The notes beneath the pieces are model-generated. The model saw only the letters and a program-made list of their open reading frames with translations, made no database searches and was not told the origin of the DNA. 64,000 bases of DNA from Octadecabacter algicola (GTDB taxonomy: Bacteria > Pseudomonadota > Alphaproteobacteria > Rhodobacterales > Rhodobacteraceae), in NCBI RefSeq assembly GCF_021532625.1, contig NZ_JAKGAR010000001.1:992001-1056000 (forward strand). The letters are read 5' to 3'. Position numbers and translations under genes: made by a program. Positions 27,953 through 37,046 of this stretch are shown piece by piece (positions within the stretch are counted from its first letter, which is position 1; every line of letters starts with the position of its first letter).

Positions 27953-28417
27953 TTAGGCCGCGCGGAACACGAGGCTAACACCGTTGAGGCAATGGCGCAG
28001 GCCTGTCGGTGCAGGCCCATCATTGAAGATATGCCCTAAATGGCTGCCACACCGGTCGCAATGGCATTCCGTGCGTGTGCTAAACAGGCGGTTGTCTTCC
28101 ATGGTTTCAATGGCATTAGGCAACACGTCATAGAAGGACGGCCAGCCCGTTCCGCTGTCATATTTATGTTCAGACGAATACAAAGCCTGATCGCAACCGC
28201 GACAGTGGTAGATTCCCGGCGCGTAATTCTTATCCAAAGGAGATGACCCGGCCCGTTCGGTCCCTTCTTCGCGCATGACGTTGTACTGAGTGCGCGTCAG
28301 CATCGCGCGCCATTCGGCATCGGTGCGGGTGACTTCGAAATTGCCTTCGGCGGCAAAGCCTCGCCCAGCAAACAGCGCTGAGATCGCGGCTGTTGTAAAG
28401 AAATGGCGACGGTTCAT
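27953..28417 (-). CDS. msrB: peptide methionine-R-sulfoxide reductase, Tat-exported
   Basis: MsrB reduces methionine-R-sulfoxide in proteins. The 154-residue chain has a twin-arginine-type signal (MNRRHFF, then a hydrophobic stretch ending FAAE at about residue 24), so the enzyme should act in the periplasm. Zinc ligands are Cys72/Cys75 and Cys120/Cys123. The catalytic cysteine is Cys143 in RHCLNGVS. AGGAG precedes the ATG at 28417; the longer reading would bury the signal. Periplasmic MsrB proteins exist in several roseobacters and in MsrPQ-linked systems, but no msrPQ gene is near. A terminator follows at 27878-27904. Confidence 0.9.
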   Translation of the reverse strand: MNRRHFFTTAAISALFAGRGFAAEGNFEVTRTDAEWRAMLTRTQYNVMREEGTERAGSSPLDKNYAPGIYHCRGCDQALYSSEHKYDSGTGWPSFYDVLPNAIETMEDNRLFSTRTECHCDRCGSHLGHIFNDGPAPTGLRHCLNGVSLVFRAA

Positions 28418-28522
28418 GGCAAAGCTCCTACTTGTGTTAGGACTTGCATAATGCCCACCACACAAATTGAGGACTGTTTTCTGGCAATGGGCACGCAGTT
28501 GTGAACGTCCCGTTACAACGGT

Positions 28523-28957
28523 TTAGCCACGCCCCGAAAAAATCAATAGCAGAATGCCCCAAACGAAGGCGCCAATCACTGCAAACAAAACATCCGTGCG
28601 GACAAGAATATTCCGCCAACTTTCAGGGTACGACCGCTTTGCAACTTTTTTCCAAATCTCGTCGGTGATCTCGACTGGGGGATACGATGAGGGCATGCGA
28701 GTTGCGACTTCGGCCATTGCCATGTCGCAGAACCAATCTTGGATCGACTGATCCGGCCTGATCGGTGCAAATCCGTCATGTACCCAAATGTTGGCAAATA
28801 CCTCAACAATAGCGCTTTGGGCGGGGCCTTGCGGCACACCAGACGCGCCCAAATGTGCTGCCATCTTTGGTGCAAGTTCGTCAAAAAGCGCACGGTGAGA
28901 CCCACGGTCCCAATTGCTGGTCCCTATCAATAATTCATCGAGTCGGTCATCTGACAT
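28523..28957 (-). CDS. C-terminally anchored protein resembling sigma factor region 2
   Basis: This 144-residue protein has one membrane segment at its C terminus (about residues 121-140) and a short tail. By eye, residues 15-88 resemble region 2 of ECF sigma factors: the LFDELAPKMAAHL helix, then an acidic EVFANIWV position where sigma factors have QEVFLTVW, then a Trp-containing helix. Region 4 is absent and the DNA-melting residues are not conserved, so it is unlikely to act as an ordinary sigma factor. GAAGGGGG precedes the ATG at 28957. It is divergent from cobS, with a 138-bp gap. The similarity is an inference from pattern, not a search result. Confidence 0.65.
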   Translation of the reverse strand: MSDDRLDELLIGTSNWDRGSHRALFDELAPKMAAHLGASGVPQGPAQSAIVEVFANIWVHDGFAPIRPDQSIQDWFCDMAMAEVATRMPSSYPPVEITDEIWKKVAKRSYPESWRNILVRTDVLFAVIGAFVWGILLLIFSGRG

Positions 28958-29095
28958 AGCGGCCCCCTTCAGAACGAAATGGTCTGCCATGTTAAGGTGA
29001 CGCACAAGCCCCCGTTCCCCTTGCGGCCCCCCAATATATGTTGCATCCAATTCAAATCGACATTCGCGTAAAATCCATTCAGAAAAGGCACCAAT

Positions 29096-30085
29096 ATGGC
29101 CGACGGAAACCTTGACCCAATGATGAAACCAACCGAAGAAATTTCGGTTCGCGAAGTGTTCGGTATTGATACTGACATGAAAGTCAAAGGGTTTCCTGCT
29201 GGTTCCAGCGATCGTGTGCCTGAAATCGATCCGACCTATAAATTTGACCCTGACACCACCTTGGCAATCTTGGCCGGCTTTGGCTACAACCGCCGCGTCA
29301 TGGTTCAAGGGTACCACGGCACAGGTAAATCCACCCACATCGAACAGGTAGGTGCGCGTTTGAACTGGCCAACGGTGCGTGTGAACCTTGATAGCCACAT
29401 CAGCCGAATTGATCTGATCGGTAAAGACGCCATCAAGTTGAAAGACGGTGTGCAGGTTACAGAATTCCACGAAGGCATCTTACCTTGGGCGCTGCGCAAC
29501 CCTGTCGCGATCGTCTTCGATGAATATGACGCAGGCCGTGCCGACGTCATGTTTGTGATCCAGCGTGTTTTGGAAACCGACGGTAAACTAACGCTGATGG
29601 ATCAGAACGAGATCATCACTCCAAACCCGAACTTCCGCCTGTTCGCAACGGCCAACACTGTTGGCCTTGGCGACACAACGGGCCTCTATCACGGCACACA
29701 GCAGATCAACCAAGCGCAGATGGACCGGTGGTCCCTCGTGGCGACGTTGAACTACCTCAGCCATGACGCGGAAACCAATATCGTTCTGTCCAAGGCACCA
29801 ACGTTCAACACGGAAAAAGGCCGCAAGACTGTCAGCCAGATGGTCACGGTTGCCGACCTGACCCGTACTGCGTTTATGAACGGCGATCTGTCGACTGTGA
29901 TGTCCCCACGGACCGTCATCGCATGGGCAGAAAACGCACGTATCTTCCAAGATGTCGGCTATGCGTTCCGTCTGAGCTTCTTGAACAAATGTGACGAACT
30001 AGAGCGTCAGACAGTGGCTGAATTCTACCAACGTTGCTTTGACGAAGAACTGCCAGAAAGTGCGGCGAGCTTGAGTTTGGGATGA
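29096..30085 (+). CDS. cobS: cobaltochelatase subunit CobS
   Basis: CobS is the AAA+ ATPase of the aerobic cobaltochelatase, which with CobT forms a chaperone-like complex that lets CobN insert cobalt into hydrogenobyrinate diamide during B12 synthesis. The 329-residue chain has Walker [10 protein letters not shown] (about residues 72-80) and Walker [10 protein letters not shown] (about 139-147). The N-terminal [13 protein letters not shown] block is typical of alphaproteobacterial CobS. The stop overlaps the next start by 4 bp. cobT lies 1,060 bp away; no cobN is in the window. Confidence 0.95.
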   Translation: MADGNLDPMMKPTEEISVREVFGIDTDMKVKGFPAGSSDRVPEIDPTYKFDPDTTLAILAGFGYNRRVMVQGYHGTGKSTHIEQVGARLNWPTVRVNLDSHISRIDLIGKDAIKLKDGVQVTEFHEGILPWALRNPVAIVFDEYDAGRADVMFVIQRVLETDGKLTLMDQNEIITPNPNFRLFATANTVGLGDTTGLYHGTQQINQAQMDRWSLVATLNYLSHDAETNIVLSKAPTFNTEKGRKTVSQMVTVADLTRTAFMNGDLSTVMSPRTVIAWAENARIFQDVGYAFRLSFLNKCDELERQTVAEFYQRCFDEELPESAASLSLG

Positions 30086-30465
30086 AGATTTTGACGAAGT
30101 CGCTTTTCCTTACTGCAGTCGCGGCAGTCTTAGCGCCTTTGACATACGCTTCGGCCCAATCCAACGATTTGACCTATGAAGAACACATCGCGTATTGCGC
30201 CGCGTGGTTTATGGGAGATGACCTGCTGGACTACCCGAACGAAATCTCACGCACACATGCGCCTGCAATTATGGAAGAGTTTAAGCGTCTCTACCCCAAC
30301 GGGGAAGAACAACGATCCGACGCGGTTTCTGAAACGATTGGTGGATTGGTTTTTGTGTTCGGCCACGAAGGCACTTCCGTCGGCCAGAAAAACCAAGTTA
30401 TGCTACGGTCCGTTGCATTGTGTGATAAGCCCGTCAGCGACATTCAAAGCGATGCGTCTAGATAA
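30082..30465 (+). CDS. small exported protein, coupled to cobS
   Basis: This 127-residue protein has a Sec signal peptide (residues 1-26, ending ASAQ). The mature part has two cysteines, one near its start (about residue 39) and one near its end (about 114), that could form a disulfide. The ATG overlaps the cobS stop (ATGA), so it is translated in series with cobS. No family recognised. It shares its layout with the 126-residue exported protein at 30692-31072. Its stop codon is followed directly, in the same frame, by the decayed cobT start. Confidence 0.7.
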   Translation: MKILTKSLFLTAVAAVLAPLTYASAQSNDLTYEEHIAYCAAWFMGDDLLDYPNEISRTHAPAIMEEFKRLYPNGEEQRSDAVSETIGGLVFVFGHEGTSVGQKNQVMLRSVALCDKPVSDIQSDASR

Positions 30466-30564
30466 ACGAAAAAACAATCCGGCAACCCTGCTGATCCGTT
30501 CAAAAAGGCGATTGCCGAGGCCACGAAGGTCATGGCGAATGATCAAACAGGCGAGACAAAATAA
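30466..30564 (+). pseudogene. remnant of the 5' end of cobT
   Basis: Translated in frame from 30466, this stretch reads [20 protein letters not shown] at codons 7-26. True CobT has [20 protein letters not shown] at the same positions. The codon matching the cobT ATG is ACG here, and a TAA at 30562-30564 ends the frame seven codons after the match breaks off. DNA identity is high over about 65 bp, with a constant offset of 680 bp to cobT (31146). The remnant is in the same frame as the preceding small gene, separated only by that gene's stop. It indicates a partial duplication between cobS and cobT. Confidence 0.85.
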
Positions 30565-30691
30565 TCGCGCCGACCGGCTGCCCCGATTGCACTCTTCCAA
30601 AACGATAACGCGCCTAAACACGGCTAAGCGCCCATAAAAGTTTTCATTCTGCACACTTGACGTGCGCCTTTTGGCCGTGCTTGCATAAGAT

Positions 30692-31072
30692 ATGGGCGGA
30701 ATAAAAACATACACCCCCATCGGGCTGATGGCGTTTTTTGCGCTAACTGCCCCTGCCCCCACCTCAGCCGACATAGAAAACCCCCTACACTATTTCGCAT
30801 CATGCACAGGGAGGCTTTCGGCACAGATGGAACATGAATGGTTGTTGTCGGATGAAAACGCTGAGCAAACAGAAGACCAACGCGCGGCTATGATTGATCT
30901 ACTATTCGCAACCATGGAGCCCGACGAAGGCAGACAGGTTTTGGCATGGCGAATTGAGGCCAAGTCCGCCCACGCGGGCCTCCTGACACGCGCAACATTT
31001 CGCGAAGACACATGGGCCGCCCAACGGGCTGTACAAATGGTGCGGGCCTGTACGGCAATTATGATGTCTTGA
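30692..31072 (+). CDS. small exported protein upstream of cobT
   Basis: This 126-residue protein has a signal peptide (about residues 1-27, ending TSAD). The mature part is helical and acidic with two cysteines (about residues 38 and 119), in the same relative places as in the exported protein at 30082-30465. Overall identity between the two is low, so common origin is only likely. No family recognised. No strong ribosome site is visible before the ATG. It lies 73 bp upstream of cobT on the same strand. Confidence 0.65.
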   Translation: MGGIKTYTPIGLMAFFALTAPAPTSADIENPLHYFASCTGRLSAQMEHEWLLSDENAEQTEDQRAAMIDLLFATMEPDEGRQVLAWRIEAKSAHAGLLTRATFREDTWAAQRAVQMVRACTAIMMS

Positions 31073-31145
31073 AGGTCTACGCGCTCTGGTTTTCCTAAAC
31101 TTTGCGCACTAGATTGGCCGCGAAACGTGTGCCCAAAGGACCACC

Positions 31146-33020
31146 ATGCAAAAGCCAACCGATAACCCTGCTGATCCGTTCAAGAAAGCGCTCGCTGAGG
31201 CCACTAAGGTCATGGCGGATGATCCTGAATTGACAGTCAGCTTCACCGTGGACCCTCCTGGGGCGACGGCGGAAACGGTGCGCTTGCCGCAGGTCAGCCG
31301 TCGGATGACCCGCGAAGAAGTCTTGATCGCGCGGGGCACGGCGGATGCCTATGCCCTGCGTCACAAATACCATGATGCTGGGGTTGCCGCGAAATACATG
31401 CCAAACGGGCAGTTGGCGCAAGACCTGTATACCGCGATGGAAAACGCGCGGGTTGAGGCAGTGGGCGCACGTCATATGCCCGGCACTGCGGGCAACATCG
31501 ACGCCAAGATTGGCAACGAGGCTTTGCGCAAAGGGTACGATCAAGTCCGCGAAGCGTCTGAGGCGCCCTTGGCCGCCGCAGCTGGCTATTTGATCCGTCA
31601 CCTTGCGACCGGTCGCGACATGCCCGGTGGTGCAGCCAATGTGATGGACCTGTGGCGCGGGTTTATCGAGGACAATGCAGGCGGCACGCTGGAAGGTCTG
31701 GAAGACACGCTCGAAGACCAAGCAGCCTTTGCCAAATTCGCACGTCAAATCATCCAAGACATGGGCTACGGCGACCAGTTGGGCGACGACCCTGATGACA
31801 TGGGCGATGACCTCGAAGACGAAGCCAACACTGGCGAAGAAGAGGAAGAGCCCGAAAGCACGGGCCAAGACGACGGCGACGAAGACGAGACCGAAGGCAC
31901 GCCAGAGCAGTCCCAAGAAGAACAGCAAGACGCTGCCGAAGCGCAAGTCAGCATGGACGAATCCGCTGAAAGCGAAATGGCGGAAGAAGCCGACATGCCC
32001 GAAGGCGAGGCCCCGATGGAGCCCCCCGCCCCGCAACCTGTGTCGGATGCGGATCCCAATTACGTTGTCTATACCACCGAGCACGACGAAGAGATCGGCG
32101 CCGAAGACTTGGCCGAACCAGCCGAGCTGGAACGCTTGCGAGCCTATCTTGATCAGCAGCTTGAGCCCCTGAAGGGCGCTGTTTCGCGGCTTGCCAACAA
32201 GTTGCAGCGCCGTTTGCAAGCACAGCAGAACCGGTCTTGGTCGTTTGACCAAGAAGAAGGCATTCTCGACGCGGGTCGTTTAGCGCGTGTTGTCGCAAAT
32301 CCCACTACGCCGCTAAGCTTTAAGGTCGAACAAGACACAGAATTCCGCGATACCTGCGTGACGTTGTTGTTGGACAACTCAGGCTCCATGCGAGGCCGTC
32401 CGATTTCCATTGCTGCTATCTGTGCCGACGTTCTGGCGCGCACGTTGGAACGGTGTTCGGTTAAGGTCGAAATTCTGGGTTTTACAACCAAAGCATGGAA
32501 AGGCGGGATCAGCCGCGAAGAATGGCTTGCCGAAGGCCGCCCGCAACATCCCGGTCGCCTTAATGATCTGCGTCACATCATCTACAAGCGTGCAGATGCC
32601 CCTTGGCGTCGCAGCCGCGATAATCTTGGCTTGATGATGAAAGAAGGCCTGCTGAAAGAAAACATCGATGGTGAAGCACTGGAATGGGCGCACCGCCGCC
32701 TGACTGCGCGCCAAGAGGCCCGTAAGGTTCTGATGGTGATTTCCGATGGCGCACCGGTGGACGATTCCACGTTGTCGGTGAACGCTGCCAACTATTTGGA
32801 AAAGCACCTGCGCGATGTGATCGCCATGGTCGAAAAACGCAAAGCCGTTGAATTGGTCGCGATTGGCATCGGCCATGATGTGACTCGTTACTACGACCGC
32901 GCGGTGACCATTACAGATGTCGAACAACTGGCGGGCGCAATGACAGAACAGCTGGCGTCCTTGTTTGACACGGACCCGCGCAAACGCGCTCGGGTCTTGG
33001 GGATGCGCAAGGTCGGCTAA
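31146..33020 (+). CDS. cobT: cobaltochelatase subunit CobT
   Basis: CobT partners CobS in the aerobic cobaltochelatase. The 624-residue chain has an N-terminal conserved part (1-215), a long acidic Glu/Asp-rich linker (about 216-310) and a C-terminal von Willebrand A domain. The domain's MIDAS motif DNSGSM is near residue 410 and the end is highly conserved. The acidic linker is a family trait. AAAGGACCACC precedes the ATG. It is separated from cobS by two small genes and the cobT remnant, whereas I expect the two chelatase genes to be closer in relatives. Confidence 0.95.
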   Translation: MQKPTDNPADPFKKALAEATKVMADDPELTVSFTVDPPGATAETVRLPQVSRRMTREEVLIARGTADAYALRHKYHDAGVAAKYMPNGQLAQDLYTAMENARVEAVGARHMPGTAGNIDAKIGNEALRKGYDQVREASEAPLAAAAGYLIRHLATGRDMPGGAANVMDLWRGFIEDNAGGTLEGLEDTLEDQAAFAKFARQIIQDMGYGDQLGDDPDDMGDDLEDEANTGEEEEEPESTGQDDGDEDETEGTPEQSQEEQQDAAEAQVSMDESAESEMAEEADMPEGEAPMEPPAPQPVSDADPNYVVYTTEHDEEIGAEDLAEPAELERLRAYLDQQLEPLKGAVSRLANKLQRRLQAQQNRSWSFDQEEGILDAGRLARVVANPTTPLSFKVEQDTEFRDTCVTLLLDNSGSMRGRPISIAAICADVLARTLERCSVKVEILGFTTKAWKGGISREEWLAEGRPQHPGRLNDLRHIIYKRADAPWRRSRDNLGLMMKEGLLKENIDGEALEWAHRRLTARQEARKVLMVISDGAPVDDSTLSVNAANYLEKHLRDVIAMVEKRKAVELVAIGIGHDVTRYYDRAVTITDVEQLAGAMTEQLASLFDTDPRKRARVLGMRKVG

Positions 33021-33074
33021 CGGGCCCTGCTCGCTTTTGGCGAAGGTATTTTGAACAACGAAAGAGATGGCCGG

Positions 33075-34859
33075 ATGTTTCAGACATTTGACGTAACTTC
33101 GAGCCCCGAAACGGGGCCTGCCCGTCTGGCCACACTTCGATCCGCGATCACCGACCAAAAACTAGACGGGTTTCTGGTGCCGCGAGCGGATCGGTTTCAG
33201 GGTGAATATGTTGCGCCTTGTGATGAACGCTTGGCTTGGTTGACTGGGTTCACTGGGTCGGCCGGCTTTTGCGCAGTTCTACCTGATATCGCAGGCGTTT
33301 TCATCGACGGGCGTTACCGCGTGCAGGTTCGTGATCAAATCGCGGATGTATTTACACCTGTGCATTGGCCAGAAACCTCTCTCTCCGATTGGCTGAAAGA
33401 ACAACTGCCAGATGGCGGCGTTGTCGGTTTTGATCCGTGGCTGCATACGGTCACGCAGATTCGAGACCTCAAAGCTTCGCTAGACCCAGCAGGCATTACA
33501 CTGGAACCCGTCGATAACTTGGTCGATGCCATCTGGGGCGACCGTCCCGCCCCGCCGCGCAACCCTGTCCGTGTGCAGCCTGACGAACTTGCTGGAGAAA
33601 GCCATAATAGCAAACAGACACGTTTGGCTGCCGTGCTTAACCAAGACACCAGTGCGTTTATTGCATTGCCGGATTCGATCTGTTGGCTATTGAACATCCG
33701 CGGCACTGATATTCCGCGCAACCCTGTGGTTCAGGCCTATGCGATCTTGAACGCCACGGGACACGTTGCGTTGTTCAGTGACGCGACGTTTGATGACGCG
33801 GCAGTCTCGCATCTTGGAACGAACGTGACTGTTCACGGGATCGAAGGTCTGAGCGGCTATATCTCGACGTTGGATGGCTCTCTGCAAATTGCGCCGACAT
33901 CCACGCCCCACGCAGTGCTTTCACTAATGGCTGTCGCGGCGGTAGACGGCGTTGATCCGTGCATTATACCTAAGGCATGCAAAAACGATGTTGAGATCGC
34001 GGGCAGCCGAGAGGCCCATTTGCGCGATGGCGCGGCAATGGTCCGCTTCTTGGCTTGGCTGGATGATGAGGCCCCCAAAGGTCAGCTGACCGAAATCGAT
34101 GTGGTTAAATCGCTCGAAGGATTTCGGCGCGATACGAATGCGCTGCAAGATGTTTCATTTGAGACCATCAGCGGCGCAGGCCCGAACGGGGCCATCGTCC
34201 ATTACCGCGTAAACGAAGACACCAATCGCCCTGTGAATGTCGGTGAACTCTTGTTGGTGGATTCTGGTGGCCAGTACCTTGATGGAACCACCGATATTAC
34301 CCGCACCATCGCCATCGGTGATGTCGGATCCGAGGAAAAAGCCTGCTACACCCGTGTCTTGCAAGGGATGATCGCGATCAGTCGCGTGCGGTTCCCCAAA
34401 GGTGTTCGAGGCCGCGATCTGGATGCCTTGGCGCGCTATCCTTTGTGGCTGGCGGGGCAAGACTACGATCATGGCACGGGCCATGGCGTCGGATCATATC
34501 TATCCGTCCATGAAGGGCCGCAGGGTTTATCGCGTCGTGCTGATACCGTGTTGGAAACAGGTATGATCCTGTCCAATGAACCGGGCTATTATCGCGAAGG
34601 CGCCTTTGGCATACGGATCGAAAACCTCATCACTGTACGCGAAGCTGCGCCCGTAACCGGCGGCGATGCCCGCGACATGTTGGATTTTGAAACACTTACC
34701 TTCGTACCGTTTGACCGCACCCTAGTCGAAGTGACGCAGCTAACCGATGACGAACGCGCTTGGATTGATCAGTATCATTCTGATACGTTACGCAAAATCG
34801 GACCGCGCGTGGATGGGCGGGCGCTAGAATGGCTAACGGCAGCATGCGCGCCGCTGTAG
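33075..34859 (+). CDS. Xaa-Pro aminopeptidase (M24B family)
   Basis: This 594-residue protein of the three-domain aminopeptidase P type cleaves residues preceding proline in peptides. Two creatinase-like N-terminal domains precede the pita-bread catalytic domain. Metal ligands are visible as DSGGQYLDGTTD (two Asp), GTGHGVGSYLSVHEGP (His), LSNEPGYY (Glu) and IRIENL (Glu). A C-terminal extension follows, as in the eukaryotic-type XPP. I chose the ATG at 33075, with AAAGAGATGG upstream, over the TTG at 33051. It lies 54 bp after cobT, probably without functional link. Confidence 0.9.
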   Translation: MFQTFDVTSSPETGPARLATLRSAITDQKLDGFLVPRADRFQGEYVAPCDERLAWLTGFTGSAGFCAVLPDIAGVFIDGRYRVQVRDQIADVFTPVHWPETSLSDWLKEQLPDGGVVGFDPWLHTVTQIRDLKASLDPAGITLEPVDNLVDAIWGDRPAPPRNPVRVQPDELAGESHNSKQTRLAAVLNQDTSAFIALPDSICWLLNIRGTDIPRNPVVQAYAILNATGHVALFSDATFDDAAVSHLGTNVTVHGIEGLSGYISTLDGSLQIAPTSTPHAVLSLMAVAAVDGVDPCIIPKACKNDVEIAGSREAHLRDGAAMVRFLAWLDDEAPKGQLTEIDVVKSLEGFRRDTNALQDVSFETISGAGPNGAIVHYRVNEDTNRPVNVGELLLVDSGGQYLDGTTDITRTIAIGDVGSEEKACYTRVLQGMIAISRVRFPKGVRGRDLDALARYPLWLAGQDYDHGTGHGVGSYLSVHEGPQGLSRRADTVLETGMILSNEPGYYREGAFGIRIENLITVREAAPVTGGDARDMLDFETLTFVPFDRTLVEVTQLTDDERAWIDQYHSDTLRKIGPRVDGRALEWLTAACAPL

Positions 34860-34923
34860 CCGCTTGGCGTTCACATAACCTTTAAACTTGGGTCTTAAAT
34901 ACACTGCCGTGGTCGGGGGGATC

Positions 34924-35292
34924 ATGGAACATGAAATGGGATCACACGATATGACGAAACACATCGAAATTCGGCCAGCTACGGGTACTTGGGTTGTTCG
35001 TGCTGCAGGCGCTGTCTTAGGTGAATCCAGCGAAGCCCTTGAACTATCTGAGGCCGGCCATGATCCGGTGATCTATTTCCCGCGCAAGGACATCTCTATG
35101 GCGTTCTTTGACACATCCGACACTCATTCAGTCTGCCCACATAAAGGCACTGCGACCTACTATAACTTTGAGGCCAAGAGCGGAACCTTTGCCGACGCGG
35201 CATGGTCCTACGAAGATCCCAAAGCTGATGTTGCCGAAATCAAAGGGCATCTGGCGTTCTTTGGCACAAACGTAACTGTTGAACAGCTATAG
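34924..35292 (+). CDS. DUF427 domain protein
   Basis: This small protein of about 122 residues is covered by a DUF427 domain. Its conserved core includes VVRAAGAVLGES, VIYFPRKDI and CPHKGTATYY. DUF427 proteins are widespread and of unknown biochemical function; the Cys/His-containing CPHKG is their hallmark. I placed the start at 34924 because GGGGGG lies just upstream, but ATGs at 34936 and 34951 are in the same frame and equally close to the domain start. It converges on the chloride channel gene, with 7 bp between the stops. Confidence 0.85.
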   Translation: MEHEMGSHDMTKHIEIRPATGTWVVRAAGAVLGESSEALELSEAGHDPVIYFPRKDISMAFFDTSDTHSVCPHKGTATYYNFEAKSGTFADAAWSYEDPKADVAEIKGHLAFFGTNVTVEQL

Positions 35293-35299
35293 CGCCAAA

Positions 35300-36988
35300 T
35301 CAGGAATGTTCTTCGGCTGCGGTTGCGGCCAAAGCACGATTAAACGCACGCAAAGCATCCAGTTGAAACAGGGCACCGCGCAACATCGGTGGTCCGTCGC
35401 CTTTGGCTGCGGTGACAACAGGAATGAATGTTGAGCCTGTCGCTTCGAGGATCGGCATAGCCTGATCGAGCGTCATGGTTTCAAACACGTAGGTGCCCTC
35501 ATTGATAAGGTTGGTGCAAGCTTCTGGATCCGCAGCGCGAGGGTGGTCAACGCCGCGCATCACCGTTGCGACCTTAAAGGTGCCAAGCAGGTAGGCCTGT
35601 GGGCCTGCAGCCAGGTGAACATCACGACGTTCCAACTGCGTCAGAAAGAAGCTGCGATCAACAAGTCGGGACGCCAGCGCGGACGACAACGACACCGACA
35701 CCATCACAGCAATCCCTGTCTGCCAGTCTCCCGTGAGTTCAAACACGATAAGCGTGGTCGAGATAGGAGCCCCTAGCACGGCAGCAGACACCGCCCCCAT
35801 GCCCGCCAAGGCATAAAGCGTCCCCTCACCCGAGAATTCAGGGAGAATACCCGTCGCAACAAACCCGAATGCAAGCCCAGTCAAAGCACCAATCATCAAC
35901 GCTGGCGAAAACACCCCGCCCCCCATGCGCCCGCCCATGGTGATGGCGACTGCGATGATCTTGATAATGACAAACACGATCGCCTCATGCATTAACAGGC
36001 GGCCCGTCAAAGCGTCCGACGTCGTTTCATAGCCAACGCCGATGATATGCGGATAGAAAATCGCAATGCCGCCCAGCATTGTACCGGCCACCATGGGCCG
36101 CAAATAGCGTGGCATTCCGATACGATTCTGAAGAGCGCTGCCAATTGAATCCGCCCAAAAGATCGACCGCATCAACACCACAGCAATCAGCCCGCACAGC
36201 AAACCAAGGATCAGGAAGGCAGGCAATTCGACATAGAATGCCAGCACGTTCTGGTTCGGGATCAAGAACTCGGTCACGTCGCCATAGATCAAGCGGTTGA
36301 TCACAGTGCCCGCCACAGACGCGATCACAATCGGCGCAAAAGCATGGACCGCAAAGTGGCGCAAAACCACTTCGAGCGCGAATAAGGCCCCTGCAATCGG
36401 TGCGTTAAAACTGGCCGACACCGCCGCCGCGACGGCACAGCCTAACAAGTCGCGCCCTGTAATGCCGTCCGCGCGGATCAGCTTGCTGACCCCCGTTGAA
36501 ATGATCGCCGCAAGGTGAACAACTGGTCCTTCTCGACCCGTCGATCCGCCCGTGGATAGCGTGATGAAAGACGCCAATGTTGACGCGATCCCCTTGCGTC
36601 GTTCTACCCGCCCTTCATAAAGCGCAGCACCTTCAATCACATCAGCAACAGATCGTACGCGCCCATCATCCGTGAACCGGTTTAGGATCAGCCCGACCAA
36701 CAGCCCACCCGCCATGGGAATAACCAGCACCCACCACCAGTCCAGACCTGCTGCAAACGTGTGCAAGTTCGTGATGTCATCTGTCCCGTAAATCCACGCT
36801 TGTAGGTTCTCGATTCCGAAACGAAATCCGATGGCTGCAAAGCTCGCGGCGATCCCGACAAACAGGGCGATGAACCAGAACTGCACCTGTGACGGGCCAC
36901 GGGTGCGGACCACTGTCCAGCCGTCGCGACAGGCGCATAGGGCGTCTTCGACCCCCTGCCCGATCAGCGATTTTTGTGGCTTCGCCAT
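35300..36988 (-). CDS. ClC-family chloride channel/antiporter with CBS domain
   Basis: This 562-residue ClC-type protein has about ten or more membrane segments. The ion-selectivity motifs GSTGREGP and GGGVFSP are both present. The Glu in GREGP is the gating glutamate, compatible with either an H+/Cl- exchanger or a gated channel. The last ~130 residues carry one CBS-like region, which in relatives senses adenine nucleotides. The ATG at 36988 has AGGGGAAG just upstream and removes a non-conserved extension. It is divergent from the FAD oxidase gene, with 58 bp between the starts. Confidence 0.9.
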   Translation of the reverse strand: MAKPQKSLIGQGVEDALCACRDGWTVVRTRGPSQVQFWFIALFVGIAASFAAIGFRFGIENLQAWIYGTDDITNLHTFAAGLDWWWVLVIPMAGGLLVGLILNRFTDDGRVRSVADVIEGAALYEGRVERRKGIASTLASFITLSTGGSTGREGPVVHLAAIISTGVSKLIRADGITGRDLLGCAVAAAVSASFNAPIAGALFALEVVLRHFAVHAFAPIVIASVAGTVINRLIYGDVTEFLIPNQNVLAFYVELPAFLILGLLCGLIAVVLMRSIFWADSIGSALQNRIGMPRYLRPMVAGTMLGGIAIFYPHIIGVGYETTSDALTGRLLMHEAIVFVIIKIIAVAITMGGRMGGGVFSPALMIGALTGLAFGFVATGILPEFSGEGTLYALAGMGAVSAAVLGAPISTTLIVFELTGDWQTGIAVMVSVSLSSALASRLVDRSFFLTQLERRDVHLAAGPQAYLLGTFKVATVMRGVDHPRAADPEACTNLINEGTYVFETMTLDQAMPILEATGSTFIPVVTAAKGDGPPMLRGALFQLDALRAFNRALAATAAEEHS

Positions 36989-37046
36989 AACTTCCCCTTC
37001 GCGCGAAGCTGCCTTAGTGTCGCGGCAACCAAAGGGGGAGAATTCC

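Noticed and set aside
28958-29470. Upstream extension of the membrane-anchored sigma-like gene
   Set aside because: The extra codons are antisense to cobS; the ATG at 28957 has a good ribosome site and the extension looks like cobS antisense.
30657-30691. TTGACG as a -35 box for the small gene upstream of cobT
   Set aside because: The nearest A/T-rich -10 candidate (CATAAG) is 21 bp away and overlaps the start codon region.
36831-37046. N-terminal extension of the FAD dehydrogenase
   Set aside because: It overlaps the divergent chloride-channel gene; the ATG at 37047 has GGGGGAG and begins at the family start.
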